Below are positions 15,023 to 22,746 of a stretch of DNA of 34,028 nucleotides, in pieces. The notes below the pieces were generated by a model. It was given only the letters and a program-made list of their open reading frames with translations, did not search any database and was not told the DNA's origin. Position 1 is the stretch's first letter; each line of letters opens with the position of its first letter. Origin of the DNA: Deltaproteobacteria bacterium (GTDB lineage: Bacteria; Myxococcota_A; Polyangia; Polyangiales; Polyangiaceae); the NCBI GenBank assembly GCA_003235365.1, contig QJWJ01000160.1, positions 1-34,028 of the forward strand, given 5' to 3'. A program made the translations under genes and the position numbers.

Positions 15023-16141
15023 TCACTTGACCGTGAAGCTCTTGACGGCGGAGACGCGGCCACCCTCGTAAGGCGGCACTTTCACTTTGCGAAACGCCAG
15101 CGCGACGCAGCCGCCGGTCTCCGACTTCTCGAAGGCGGGGGTGAGCAAGCTGACCCGGCTCACCTTCCCAGTCGGTTCGAAGACGACCTTCACTTTGCCG
15201 GCGCCGGTGGCTTTTCCGCTGGGCTTGCAGCTACTCGCCTCTTTCGCTGCGGCGCCGAGCACGCGAGTGACGGCTTCGCGGTCGATCTTCGACTTGAGCT
15301 GTTTCGAGCCCCGGTCAGCCCCGGACTCGTCGTCGGCTGTTGCCGCCTTCGAGTCCTCGGTTTCGTCCTCTTCGTTCAAGGGAGGGTCGGTGCTCTCCTC
15401 GACGCTCGGGCCGTCTCCGTCGTCTGTCTTCTGAGTCTCGGTGCCTTGCGATTTGGCGTCGCTCGGCGGGCTGTCGAGATCCACCAGTATGGGCTCGGCG
15501 TTCGCCTGCTCGTCGCTGTTGTCGTCGCTCCCGAAGAACACCATGCCCAGCAAGCCGCAAAGAACGAACACACCAGCGCCGACAGCCAAGCTCCACAGTC
15601 CGACGCGGCGTCCTCCGGGGAGCAGTAGCGAGTACGGTTCGTCGATGTCGAGAAGCGTCCACGGTTGCCCCGCGGCGCGGTGCCTCGCCGGACCTCCGCC
15701 GAGGGGGCGCGAGTGACGTTCGTCGATCACCAGGTTGGTGACACGTTGACTGAGGCGTTGCCCCAGACTGCTCGGCGGGGTGGTGGATGCGGGGCGAGGC
15801 GGGAGGGAGGGCGTAGGCGGAAGCGTCGGTAGCGAGGGCCGCTGTCCGACTGCGGTGGCGCCGGCTGGGGGTTGCCCGCCAGGACGGGAGAAGGCACGGA
15901 CTGCCTGCGCCAACTCGGGCACTTCTCCCAACGGCGCCCAATCCGGCAAACCTTCCCGCCACACGAGGGTCGAGTAGTCGATAGTGCCTTCTTGGCACTG
16001 TTGGATGATCTCGGCGGCGGTGAACTGTTGTTTGGTTCGGCCGTCGCGGCTCATGAACCAGCGCTCGTTGGAAGGCGGGGAGCTACTGCTCGGGTCGTAG
16101 ACGCCTGTCGTCTCGTCTGAATCGTCCCAACCGTCTTTCAT
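15023..16141 (-). CDS. GYF-domain, single-TM, TonB-like C-terminal protein (GltJ/AgmX-like architecture)
   Basis: This 372-residue protein has a cytoplasmic GYF_2-type domain (about 26-82: ERWFMSRDGR, VWREGLPDWAPL) and a Pro-rich linker. One membrane helix follows (LWSLAVGAGVFVLCGLLGMVFF), then an acidic Asp/Glu/Ser linker and a C-terminal AgmX/TonB-like domain (about 290-372: two Cys, KVKVVFEPTGKVSRVSLLTP, VPPYEG). GYF domains bind proline-rich peptides. Proteins of this layout include M. xanthus GltJ/AgmX of the gliding machinery, although the zinc-ribbon part of GltJ is not seen here. Energy coupling or envelope protein recruitment is a reasonable inference. ATG 16141 starts the globular part; no strong ribosome site is visible. 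Confidence 0.75.
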   Translation of the reverse strand: MKDGWDDSDETTGVYDPSSSSPPSNERWFMSRDGRTKQQFTAAEIIQQCQEGTIDYSTLVWREGLPDWAPLGEVPELAQAVRAFSRPGGQPPAGATAVGQRPSLPTLPPTPSLPPRPASTTPPSSLGQRLSQRVTNLVIDERHSRPLGGGPARHRAAGQPWTLLDIDEPYSLLLPGGRRVGLWSLAVGAGVFVLCGLLGMVFFGSDDNSDEQANAEPILVDLDSPPSDAKSQGTETQKTDDGDGPSVEESTDPPLNEEDETEDSKAATADDESGADRGSKQLKSKIDREAVTRVLGAAAKEASSCKPSGKATGAGKVKVVFEPTGKVSRVSLLTPAFEKSETGGCVALAFRKVKVPPYEGGRVSAVKSFTVK

Positions 16142-16289
16142 GTTCGGCACTTGTGTATCCCACCGACTGACCGCGGAAAACCGACAATCAACAGATTGTT
16201 CGAAGGGGCGATGACTGGGCTTCGTCCATCGACCCATTGGCCAGTCGCGCCTCGTCGAGGCATGGGGGTCTCGCAGGGGGACGGCAAGC

Positions 16290-16988
16290 TCACAGCACCA
16301 CTGGCATGCGCCGATCGATGCGAACCTCTCGAGGATTCACTCGACACCCGTACGCCAGAACTTCCACTCCGTTGTGAACGGCGCGACGCAGTGTCGCTCC
16401 GTACACGGGATCGATGTCGTCGGCGGGGCGGACTAGTTGAACCCCGTCGCGCGCAACGCAGAACAGCAACACCGCCCGTGCGCCCGACTGTTTCACTTCG
16501 ATGAGCTCTTCGAGATGCCGCGTGCCCCTGGCGGTGACCGAGTCGGGGAACGCCGCCCCGTCGGCAATGCCCATCGTCGCGCACTTCACCTCGACGTAGC
16601 AGTGGGGTCGTGGCCCACCTGCGAGTACGAAGTCGACGCGACTGCTCGTGCCGTATCTCACCTCGCGGCGCAGAATGTCGTAGCCGCCGAGTTCCTCCAC
16701 GACCCGCGACTTGATGGCGTCCGCCACGAGATCATTTGCGCGAGCTGGGTTCACGTAGACCATCGTCCCGTCGACCTCGGCGATCTCCCACGTCCAGGAC
16801 AGTTTGCGTTTGGGGTTGCCACTGAAACTGAGCCACACGCGACCCCCGAGCTCCAAGCACGTACGCATCGACCCGGGATTGGCGCAGTGGGCGGTGACCT
16901 TGCGGCCGTCGTCGAGTTCGACGTCAGCGAAGAAGCGCTTGTAGCGTTGGAGTAGTCTTCCGGGTTTCAGAGGGAGTGACCATTGCAT
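16290..16988 (-). CDS. sfsA: SfsA family protein (putative nuclease-like DNA-binding protein)
   Basis: This 232-residue protein is full length for SfsA. The N-terminal OB-like part has RYKRFFADVELDDG and TAHCANPGSM. The C-terminal PD-(D/E)XK-like domain has SRVDFVL, then YVEVKCATM, FPDSVTARGTRHLEEL and a final VNPREVRIDRRMPV. SfsA was named for a sugar-fermentation phenotype in E. coli; the fold and the D, E-x-K residues suggest nuclease activity, but the true substrate is not settled. ATG 16988 gives the family's usual start (MQWSLPLKPGRLLQRYKRF). It is divergent from the globin-coupled kinase gene. Confidence 0.93.
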   Translation of the reverse strand: MQWSLPLKPGRLLQRYKRFFADVELDDGRKVTAHCANPGSMRTCLELGGRVWLSFSGNPKRKLSWTWEIAEVDGTMVYVNPARANDLVADAIKSRVVEELGGYDILRREVRYGTSSRVDFVLAGGPRPHCYVEVKCATMGIADGAAFPDSVTARGTRHLEELIEVKQSGARAVLLFCVARDGVQLVRPADDIDPVYGATLRRAVHNGVEVLAYGCRVNPREVRIDRRMPVVL

Positions 16989-17110
16989 GGTTGAGAAAAG
17001 CGGCCGGAGCCTCGGTGTGAACGTGCTCTGAACCGCGCAAAGACAGCGCGCTCGGGAGATATCCACAAAGAGCCACGCCCGTTAGCACGAATCGGTGTAT
17101 CTTGCCCGCA

Positions 17111-18298
17111 ATGGAGTTCAGTCAACTTCGGATGCTCATGGACTACGTCGGCTTTGGTGACGACGCACCGGTCACGTTGCGGGCGGTGCACAGCTACGCC
17201 GAGCCTCACTTCGGGCCCATCGTCGATGATTTCTATGCGACCATCGAGCGTTACCCGGAAGCGCGCGCCGCCATTTCGGGTGGCGATGCACAAGTGGCGC
17301 GTCTCAAGACGACGTTGGTGCAGTGGTTGCACTCCGTGTTGATGGGACCCCACGATGAGGCCTACCTGCAGGCTCACAGTCGCATTGGTCGCGTGCACGT
17401 TCGCATCAATCTCCCTCAAGAGTTCATGTTCAGCGCCATGGATCGCATTCGGGGCGGATTGTTGGACGTGGTGAACAGCGTCAGCGAGGCCTCCTTCGAC
17501 AAGCTCGCTGCAGCACGGGCGGTCAATCAAATCTTGGACGTCGAGCTTTCGATCATGCTCGATACCTACAAGGAAGATTGGATGCGCCGGGTTCAGTCCA
17601 ACGAACGTCTCGCGACGATTGGACAACTGGCGGCTTCGATCGGGCACGAGCTGCGCAATCCACTGGGCGTGATGGAGTCCTCGTTGTTTCTCGTGCTCAG
17701 TCGTTTGGGCAAGCTGGGGGTCCACGACGCCTCGATCGAGAAACACCTCGGCCGCATCGGCTCGCAAGTCGGGGCCTGCGGAGGCACGATCTCGAGCTTG
17801 CTCGAGATGGCTCGAGACGCGCCGCTTCGCGCAAAAGAGGTCGCGCTCAAACCCCTGCTCGAGCAGTGCATTTCCGGCTTGGGCGCACCCGGCGACATCG
17901 CGTTCGACGTCGAGGGCACGGCAGAGGTCATGGTCTACGCTGATCCGCAGCAATTGCAGCGCGTCGTGAGTAATCTACTGGGCAACGCGGTCGAGGCGCT
18001 CAAGGTTCGCGGGCACGTTCGCGTCCGCGCGAGCCAATCGGAAGCAGGCACCGAGATCTTGATCGAGGACGACGGACCCGGTGTCGATCCCAGCGTTCGT
18101 GAGAAGATTTTCGACGTGCTGTTCACCACACGCTCGAGCGGCACGGGGCTCGGGCTGGCGCTGTGTCGCAAGATCGTCGACAAGCACCACGGTGAGCTCA
18201 GCCTCGTCGAGCGAGCCGAGCCTGGCGCGTGCTTTCGCGTTTGGCTGCCCAGCGGCCCGTCGGACCCCGGCACTTCCGGACAGGCCGTGCGTGAATAG
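17111..18298 (+). CDS. globin-coupled sensor histidine kinase
   Basis: This 395-residue cytoplasmic kinase has a sensor globin domain in residues 1-155: the distal Tyr candidate Y42 in DDFYATIERYP, and the proximal haem His H96 in the family motif RIGRVHVRINLP. A HisKA domain follows (GQLAASIGHELRNPLG, phospho-acceptor H179), then an HATPase domain with N-box (VVSNLLGNAVEAL), G1 (EDDGPGVD) and G2 (GTGLGLALC). Globin-coupled sensors bind oxygen, NO or CO at haem, so this is a probable gas-sensing kinase. ATG 17111 is used; an in-frame TTG three codons earlier is less likely. The next gene, 39 bases on, encodes a double receiver and is the obvious phosphorylation partner. Confidence 0.9.
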   Translation: MEFSQLRMLMDYVGFGDDAPVTLRAVHSYAEPHFGPIVDDFYATIERYPEARAAISGGDAQVARLKTTLVQWLHSVLMGPHDEAYLQAHSRIGRVHVRINLPQEFMFSAMDRIRGGLLDVVNSVSEASFDKLAAARAVNQILDVELSIMLDTYKEDWMRRVQSNERLATIGQLAASIGHELRNPLGVMESSLFLVLSRLGKLGVHDASIEKHLGRIGSQVGACGGTISSLLEMARDAPLRAKEVALKPLLEQCISGLGAPGDIAFDVEGTAEVMVYADPQQLQRVVSNLLGNAVEALKVRGHVRVRASQSEAGTEILIEDDGPGVDPSVREKIFDVLFTTRSSGTGLGLALCRKIVDKHHGELSLVERAEPGACFRVWLPSGPSDPGTSGQAVRE

Positions 18299-18337
18299 CC
18301 TTGTTTGGCGTACGCCATCGCGGAATACTCCCCGGCG

Positions 18338-19063
18338 ATGGCGCGGCTGCTGATTGTCGAGGACAACCCCGAGCTCGCGGATAACATCGCGGAAATCCTG
18401 GGTGATGTCGGTCATGGCGTGCACGTCGTCGACAACGTGCAGGCCGCGCTCGATCTGCTCGCGGGCGAGGCTTTCGACGGGATCTTGACGGATTTTCGGC
18501 TTCCGGGTCAGAGCGGGCTCGACTTGATCGCACAGCTTCGCGCGCGTGCCGATGCCACTCCTGTCGTGCTGATGACCGCGTTCGCCGACGAAGCTGCGGC
18601 CGAGACGGCGCGGACGTTGGGAGCGCTTGCCGTGGTCTTCAAGCCGCTGGATCTGCCGCGGCTCTTCACGTTGATCAACGAATTCGTTCACACGCGTCGG
18701 CGGGTGCTGGTGCTCGAGGACAACGACTCGCTTGCGCGCAACCTCGAAGACGTGCTGAGAGAGTCCGGATTCGACCCGCTCGTGCTCGGTAGCGTTCGCG
18801 AGGTGATGGATCAGGAACATCTCCCCGATGTTGCAGTCATCGATTACCGGCTACCCGATGGCGATGGCTTGGAGGCGGCCCGGCTGCTCGCTGCGCGTGA
18901 TCCCGGGCTGCCGATCATCTTGATGTCCGGCTACACGGACGAGGCGAGTGAGCGCATCGACGCCGGGAACCAGGTCGTTCGAAAGATGATCGCCAAGCCG
19001 GTCAGGATGGCGAGTCTGCTGGAGGAGATTCAGAGTCACTGCCGCTCGCGCGGCGCCGACTGA
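18338..19063 (+). CDS. double-receiver response regulator (REC-REC)
   Basis: This 241-residue protein consists of two receiver domains: residues 1-118 with phospho-acceptor D52 (GILTDFRLPG) and K102 (FKPLD), and residues 122-241 with D169 (VAVIDYRLPDGDG) and a Lys in AKPV. There is no output domain, so it likely relays phosphate or acts by protein contact. ATG 18338 starts the first receiver. The 3' end overlaps the minus-strand gene at 19002-19475 by about 62 bases. Its start (ARLLIVEDNPELADNIAEIL) resembles the receiver of the REC-PAS kinase at 3496-4956 (ARILIVDDHLELAENIVEIL), suggesting shared ancestry. Confidence 0.92.
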   Translation: MARLLIVEDNPELADNIAEILGDVGHGVHVVDNVQAALDLLAGEAFDGILTDFRLPGQSGLDLIAQLRARADATPVVLMTAFADEAAAETARTLGALAVVFKPLDLPRLFTLINEFVHTRRRVLVLEDNDSLARNLEDVLRESGFDPLVLGSVREVMDQEHLPDVAVIDYRLPDGDGLEAARLLAARDPGLPIILMSGYTDEASERIDAGNQVVRKMIAKPVRMASLLEEIQSHCRSRGAD

Positions 19064-19475
19064 TCGGCGTCTGAGCGTGTCTGGCAGCGCACCCTTGCTC
19101 GCCATCCGCGTGCAGCAGCGATGCGATGATCTGGGCGACGGCTTCGGCCGCTTCGGTGCGCTGCTCGTGCGGGGTGGTGTAGTGCACTCTGATCTCGACG
19201 CGGCCGGTACGCGGCACGACGATCACGGTGTGGTCATCCGCGCTAGTCAGTTCTCGTACGCGTTCGAATCGGGTGGTGTCCGCGAAGCCAGCTCCAAGGA
19301 GTGCTGCTGGCAGGTCTGTCGCCCACGAAGGATCGGGCAAGCGATACGACCAGGCGAGCAGTCGACGGCAGCTACTGCTCAGCTCGAGCGGCGAGCGCGT
19401 TCGGCCGAGCCCATCATCCGAGCGTGACTCGGGCGCGCCGGGCGCCCGCGGTCTCGGGGCAGCCCGCCCGGTCAC
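19002..19475 (-). CDS. small protein of unknown function, last gene of the ParA/roadblock/V4R operon
   Basis: This 157-residue protein matches no family I recognise. The central part looks folded (LLAWSYRLPDPSW, then HTVIVVPRTGRVEIRVHYTTP and a helix EAAEAVAQIIASLLH), while both ends are basic, polar and probably disordered. The GTG start at 19475 overlaps the stop of the V4R-like gene as GTGA, the same coupling seen through the rest of the operon, which is the main reason to believe it. Its 3' end overlaps the convergent double-receiver gene by about 62 bases. Confidence 0.6.
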   Translation of the reverse strand: MTGRAAPRPRAPGAPESRSDDGLGRTRSPLELSSSCRRLLAWSYRLPDPSWATDLPAALLGAGFADTTRFERVRELTSADDHTVIVVPRTGRVEIRVHYTTPHEQRTEAAEAVAQIIASLLHADGEQGCAARHAQTPISRRRASGSDSESPPADSPS

Positions 19476-20746
19476 TCCGCGCCGACCTTCGTGACTACCA
19501 CCTCACTGTAGGCATCACCACGCACCACCGCCTTGGTCTGTACGGCCTTCCAGGGGACGCCTCCCTTGAAGAGTTCTTGGTAGTACTCCGGCGTCAATCG
19601 AGGCTTGTTCTTCCAACGCACCCGATGAGCAAGCTGCGCCGTCGCCAACGCCGCACCCTGAAGCATGTACTCGTTGGGCGTCGAGCTCAGCCCGTGTCGC
19701 GTGCGATAGAAAACCGACTCGTACGACGTCGGGGTCCGCAAGACCAGGCGCCGCTCGGGTTCGAATTCCGTGACCGCCCAGTGACCGAAGCCGAACGCGC
19801 GCGCGATCGCCATGCACCACACCACGATGTCTCGAGGATCTTCGGTGAGCGGGCCCACGAGCCCTTCCCACTCGGGCGATAGCAGGATCCCGCCGAACGT
19901 GTTGAACACACAAACGTGTCCCGACTCGCGCAGCAAGTCTTCGAGAACACTCACCGACTGTGGCGCGTGTTTGGCGACCCAGTCCACGGCATCGTAGGAG
20001 ATTCGGTTGTAGTAACCAGCCTGATGCATCGTGACGAATACACCGAATGCTTCGACGACCCCGCGTTCATCTCCAGCGACTCCTGCCGTGAACTCTTGGA
20101 GCCCTCGGCAGACCGGCTCGATGATGTTCTCTCCGATACCATCGATGGATGGGCCCGATACCGCCAGTGACTGTTGGGGGCCGATTGCCTGGCGAGTGGC
20201 CTCCAGTTCTGCGCTGGGATTGAACTTGAAAGCGCAGCCTGGCGCGCGCATCGCGACGCATTCGAGCTCATGGCCATCAACCGAGCCAGCCGGTAGGTCG
20301 TACGCGACTTCGATCGCTGCCGCGGCGAAACCTGCGGCGAAGGCGTCGGCGGGTTCTCGCCGACGCACGCGGCTACCGTACTTCTCGTGCCACGCATGAC
20401 CGTAGTGGAGGAAAGTGCCCCGGGCGGAGCCTCCGGTGGAATCGGCGTTCATCTCCAGTTTGCCGTGACCCATGGCCCGGAACAGCTCGGTGGCGAGCCG
20501 AATCCGTTCCGGGGGCGTTTCCGCTTCGGCACGTTTGCACACCGCCGCAATCAACTGGTGGGAGAACTCCCGACCCGCACGCATTCTCAGTCGTTGACTC
20601 GCTTCGGTCCCGAGGGCGTCATCGATCGTCTGATCGAGGAAGAGGTTGAAGTGATGGCAGTGATACACGACTGGTTGGTCTGCGAGAAACATCAGGTTCT
20701 GTTCGGCCAGGAACGTGCGCAGTGACTTGGGATCGATGTCATTCAT
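19472..20746 (-). CDS. tandem V4R-like domain protein
   Basis: This 424-residue protein seems to hold two related halves. In the first (about 20-180), helices with YHCHHFNLFLDQTIDD lead to GHGKLEMNADS and then to ECVAMRAPGCAFKF (C163, C171), the pattern of the V4R (4-vinyl-reductase-like, Bet3/TRAPP-fold) domain. The second half (about 235-420) repeats this as HQAGYYNRISYDAVDW, FGHWAVTEFEPE and a helical tail, without the Cys pair. V4R domains bind small ligands or act as dimerising scaffolds; no enzyme activity can be assigned. The cluster H29-C30-H31-H32 together with C163/C171 might bind metal (inference). ATG 20746 has GAGG upstream and follows the roadblock gene's stop by 8 bases. Confidence 0.65.
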   Translation of the reverse strand: MNDIDPKSLRTFLAEQNLMFLADQPVVYHCHHFNLFLDQTIDDALGTEASQRLRMRAGREFSHQLIAAVCKRAEAETPPERIRLATELFRAMGHGKLEMNADSTGGSARGTFLHYGHAWHEKYGSRVRRREPADAFAAGFAAAAIEVAYDLPAGSVDGHELECVAMRAPGCAFKFNPSAELEATRQAIGPQQSLAVSGPSIDGIGENIIEPVCRGLQEFTAGVAGDERGVVEAFGVFVTMHQAGYYNRISYDAVDWVAKHAPQSVSVLEDLLRESGHVCVFNTFGGILLSPEWEGLVGPLTEDPRDIVVWCMAIARAFGFGHWAVTEFEPERRLVLRTPTSYESVFYRTRHGLSSTPNEYMLQGAALATAQLAHRVRWKNKPRLTPEYYQELFKGGVPWKAVQTKAVVRGDAYSEVVVTKVGAE

Positions 20747-20754
20747 CGGCTGCC

Positions 20755-21333
20755 TCACAGACTCAACGCGTCCAGACCCAAGATGTCGCAGACGGAGTTT
20801 TCGAACAGGCGAGTTTGGTCCGGCGTCAGCTGCTGCGGGTCGTTCAACAGAGCAAGCGAGATGCCGGACTTGAGTGCCGCGCGCTGCATCGCAGTATGCG
20901 CGTCGGGCGCATACCGGACCAAGAACTCCGCGATTCGTACCCCCCGAGCGCGCTGTTCCGGTTGAATCTTCGGCAACATGGCGTCAAGTAGTGCCAAGAC
21001 CTGCTTGACGTGAACGCGCACGACGCCGAGCGGTGCTGACTTCTCGAAGACGAAACCGACGACGAAGTCGCTCGGTAGCTCTCGCAACACGAGCAGTACG
21101 TCGGAGGCTTCGATGGTAACCTGCATTTCCGACGACCAAGCTTGCAGTGCGCGAAGGCCTTGACTGTTGGCGCGGATCAGATCGCCGAAATAGGCCGCGA
21201 CCTCTTCTCCAGCCCATTCCTCTTCGCGCCTCATCCAAGAATGGAATAGCAGGCAATCCGGCATGGCGGTCACGAACAGCCCGCGCAACGACGGTATCCC
21301 CCTGAGGGATTGCTGAAGGTCATTGTCGTTCAT
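20755..21333 (-). CDS. roadblock/LC7-like protein (second copy)
   Basis: This 192-residue protein has an N-terminal region of about 115 residues with the roadblock pattern: an amphipathic helix (LQQSLRGIPSLRGLFVTAMPDCLLFHSW), a longer helix with EVAAYFGDLIRANSQGLRAL, beta strands (MQVTIEASDVLLVLRELP) and a final GVVRVHVKQVLALLDAML helix. The C-terminal 70 residues are helical and of unknown role. Roadblock proteins such as MglB dimerise and regulate small GTPases or other P-loop NTPases. The partner here may be the ParA-type ATPase two genes upstream. The ATG overlaps the preceding stop as ATGA (21330-21333). Confidence 0.65.
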   Translation of the reverse strand: MNDNDLQQSLRGIPSLRGLFVTAMPDCLLFHSWMRREEEWAGEEVAAYFGDLIRANSQGLRALQAWSSEMQVTIEASDVLLVLRELPSDFVVGFVFEKSAPLGVVRVHVKQVLALLDAMLPKIQPEQRARGVRIAEFLVRYAPDAHTAMQRAALKSGISLALLNDPQQLTPDQTRLFENSVCDILGLDALSL

Positions 21334-21968
21334 GGGTTACTCGCTTCGATTTTTGGGTGCTCTGAAGGTGAACGTGCATCTGTGGCCGCACATAGGGCGG
21401 GAACGACGACTTCCAACCGAAAATCGACGATCGGCGTCGACGATACGACTCCGACCGTCAAGCGACCCAACTCGGTGGGGCTGCAGATCAATGCCAAGTG
21501 CTCGCCCGATGCCAGTTCCAGCCAGGTGCTGGTTCGTGCGATGTCAGGGAGCAACGCGCCCACCGTGTCGAGGGTGCTGCCAAGCGTGCCGGCCGCCGCG
21601 GCGTAACCATCGGCAATCGGTTGCTCGGTCATGGACAAGCCGTCCGCATCCACGATGAACACCGACGAGGCGCTGAGATCGCGTGCGAGCCAATCGGCGA
21701 GCACCGAGAAGCGCTGCACCAGGCCCTGTGCCTCGTCGAGACCGTGTCGTAAACTCGGCGGGACCGGTCTGGCCCCGGAGAAAGCATTTCGCTCTGCTGC
21801 GTCGCTCGACGACGACTCCGGAGCGTCGAGACCAGATGCCATTGCCTGGCCTTGCGCCGAGCTGGCCAAGGGTTCGCTCCGGGTGTCGCTGGATGCACTC
21901 GGCGCGGCAGCGCGGGCGAGCAGGCTGCTCAGGGTCCTGTCGTCAGGCAAATAGGCTGAGCGGCCCAT
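21330..21968 (-). CDS. roadblock/LC7-like protein with N-terminal linker (first copy)
   Basis: This 212-residue protein starts with a conserved-looking peptide (MGRSAYLPDDRTLSSLLARAA) and a Ser/Ala-rich linker to about residue 65. A roadblock-like domain follows (about 75-190): VQRFSVLADWLARDLSASSVFIVDADGLSMTEQ, a helix with LGSTLDTVGALLPDIA, and strands TWLELASGEHLALICSP. The short N-terminal peptide may contact a partner such as the ATPase (inference). ATG 21968 has a strong GGGGAGG upstream and lies inside the end of the ParA-type gene, a 26-base overlap in another frame. Confidence 0.65.
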   Translation of the reverse strand: MGRSAYLPDDRTLSSLLARAAAPSASSDTRSEPLASSAQGQAMASGLDAPESSSSDAAERNAFSGARPVPPSLRHGLDEAQGLVQRFSVLADWLARDLSASSVFIVDADGLSMTEQPIADGYAAAAGTLGSTLDTVGALLPDIARTSTWLELASGEHLALICSPTELGRLTVGVVSSTPIVDFRLEVVVPALCAATDARSPSEHPKIEASNP

Positions 21969-22746
21969 CTTCCTCCCCAAGGTCGAGACCAATCTTCGGT
22001 GCGAGTTCGGCCGCGAGTCGGTCGAACACCAAAGCCAACGGCGGCGGTCGGCGCAGACTCATCAAACCCAACGGAACGCTCGCCGTACTCGCCGCCAGTG
22101 CCTGAGGATCCCGCGGAATGGTGGTCTCCACGACGAGGTCGGGCGGCAGGCGTGTCCACGCTTCTTCTGCCACTGCCAGGGAGTCGTCGTTGCGCTGCTG
22201 TAGCATGCACAGCACGACGCCCAGAAGCGCAACGTTGCAGCCGCCCTCCCTCAATTGGGCCAAAGCTTCGAGCAATTGGGGAAGCGTTCGCAGCGCGATG
22301 GGTTCGGACTGAAGCGGTGATAGCGCCCAGTTCGATGCCTTGAGGGCGCCAATCGTCGAACCAGTGAAGCCCGACGGCGTGTCGAAGACGACGAGGTCGA
22401 AGTTCGATGCCACGGCATTCAGCAGGCGACACAGTGCCGTACCGTCCGCCAATCGCCCGAAGAAGTCTGGCGTCGCCGCAGGTCCGACTTGCCCGACCGG
22501 CAAGATGCTGAACTGGGGCAGGCGCGTCGCGAGGAGGCTCGACATCGGATGATCGCCCCTTTCTACGATGCGCGCCAGGCTGCCGTCGTGATCAGGCCCG
22601 GCCAAAGAGTGTCCGATCGCCCCTTGCGGATCGGTGTCGACCAGCAACGTTCGATAACCGGATCGCGCTAACGAATAGCTGAGATTCAGGGCCAAGGTCG
22701 TCTTGCCGACGCCTCCCTTTTGACTGACTATTGCTAGGGACTTCAT
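21943..22746 (-). CDS. ParA/MinD-type ATPase
   Basis: This 267-residue P-loop ATPase has the deviant Walker A KGGVGKTT (signature K10, catalytic K15), Walker A' LLVDTDPQG (D37, D39) and Walker B DLVVFDTPSG. It is a full-length, single-domain ParA without an N-terminal DNA-binding extension. Such ATPases dimerise on ATP and position cargo on the nucleoid or membrane. There is no parB-like gene or parS-like repeat nearby, so plasmid or chromosome segregation is unlikely; the neighbours are roadblock, V4R and TPR proteins. The ATG at 22746 overlaps the TPR gene's stop as ATGA (22743-22746). Confidence 0.9.
   Translation of the reverse strand: MKSLAIVSQKGGVGKTTLALNLSYSLARSGYRTLLVDTDPQGAIGHSLAGPDHDGSLARIVERGDHPMSSLLATRLPQFSILPVGQVGPAATPDFFGRLADGTALCRLLNAVASNFDLVVFDTPSGFTGSTIGALKASNWALSPLQSEPIALRTLPQLLEALAQLREGGCNVALLGVVLCMLQQRNDDSLAVAEEAWTRLPPDLVVETTIPRDPQALAASTASVPLGLMSLRRPPPLALVFDRLAAELAPKIGLDLGEEDGPLSLFA

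Noticed and set aside
17035..17051. GCGCAAAGACAGCGCGC between sfsA and the globin kinase as a third regulator dyad
   Set aside because: Only the left arm resembles the enhancer motif and there is no -24/-12 promoter next to it.
21943..22746. Plasmid or chromosome partition locus
   Set aside because: ParA is present, but there is no ParB-like gene and no parS-like repeat; the neighbours are roadblock and V4R proteins.
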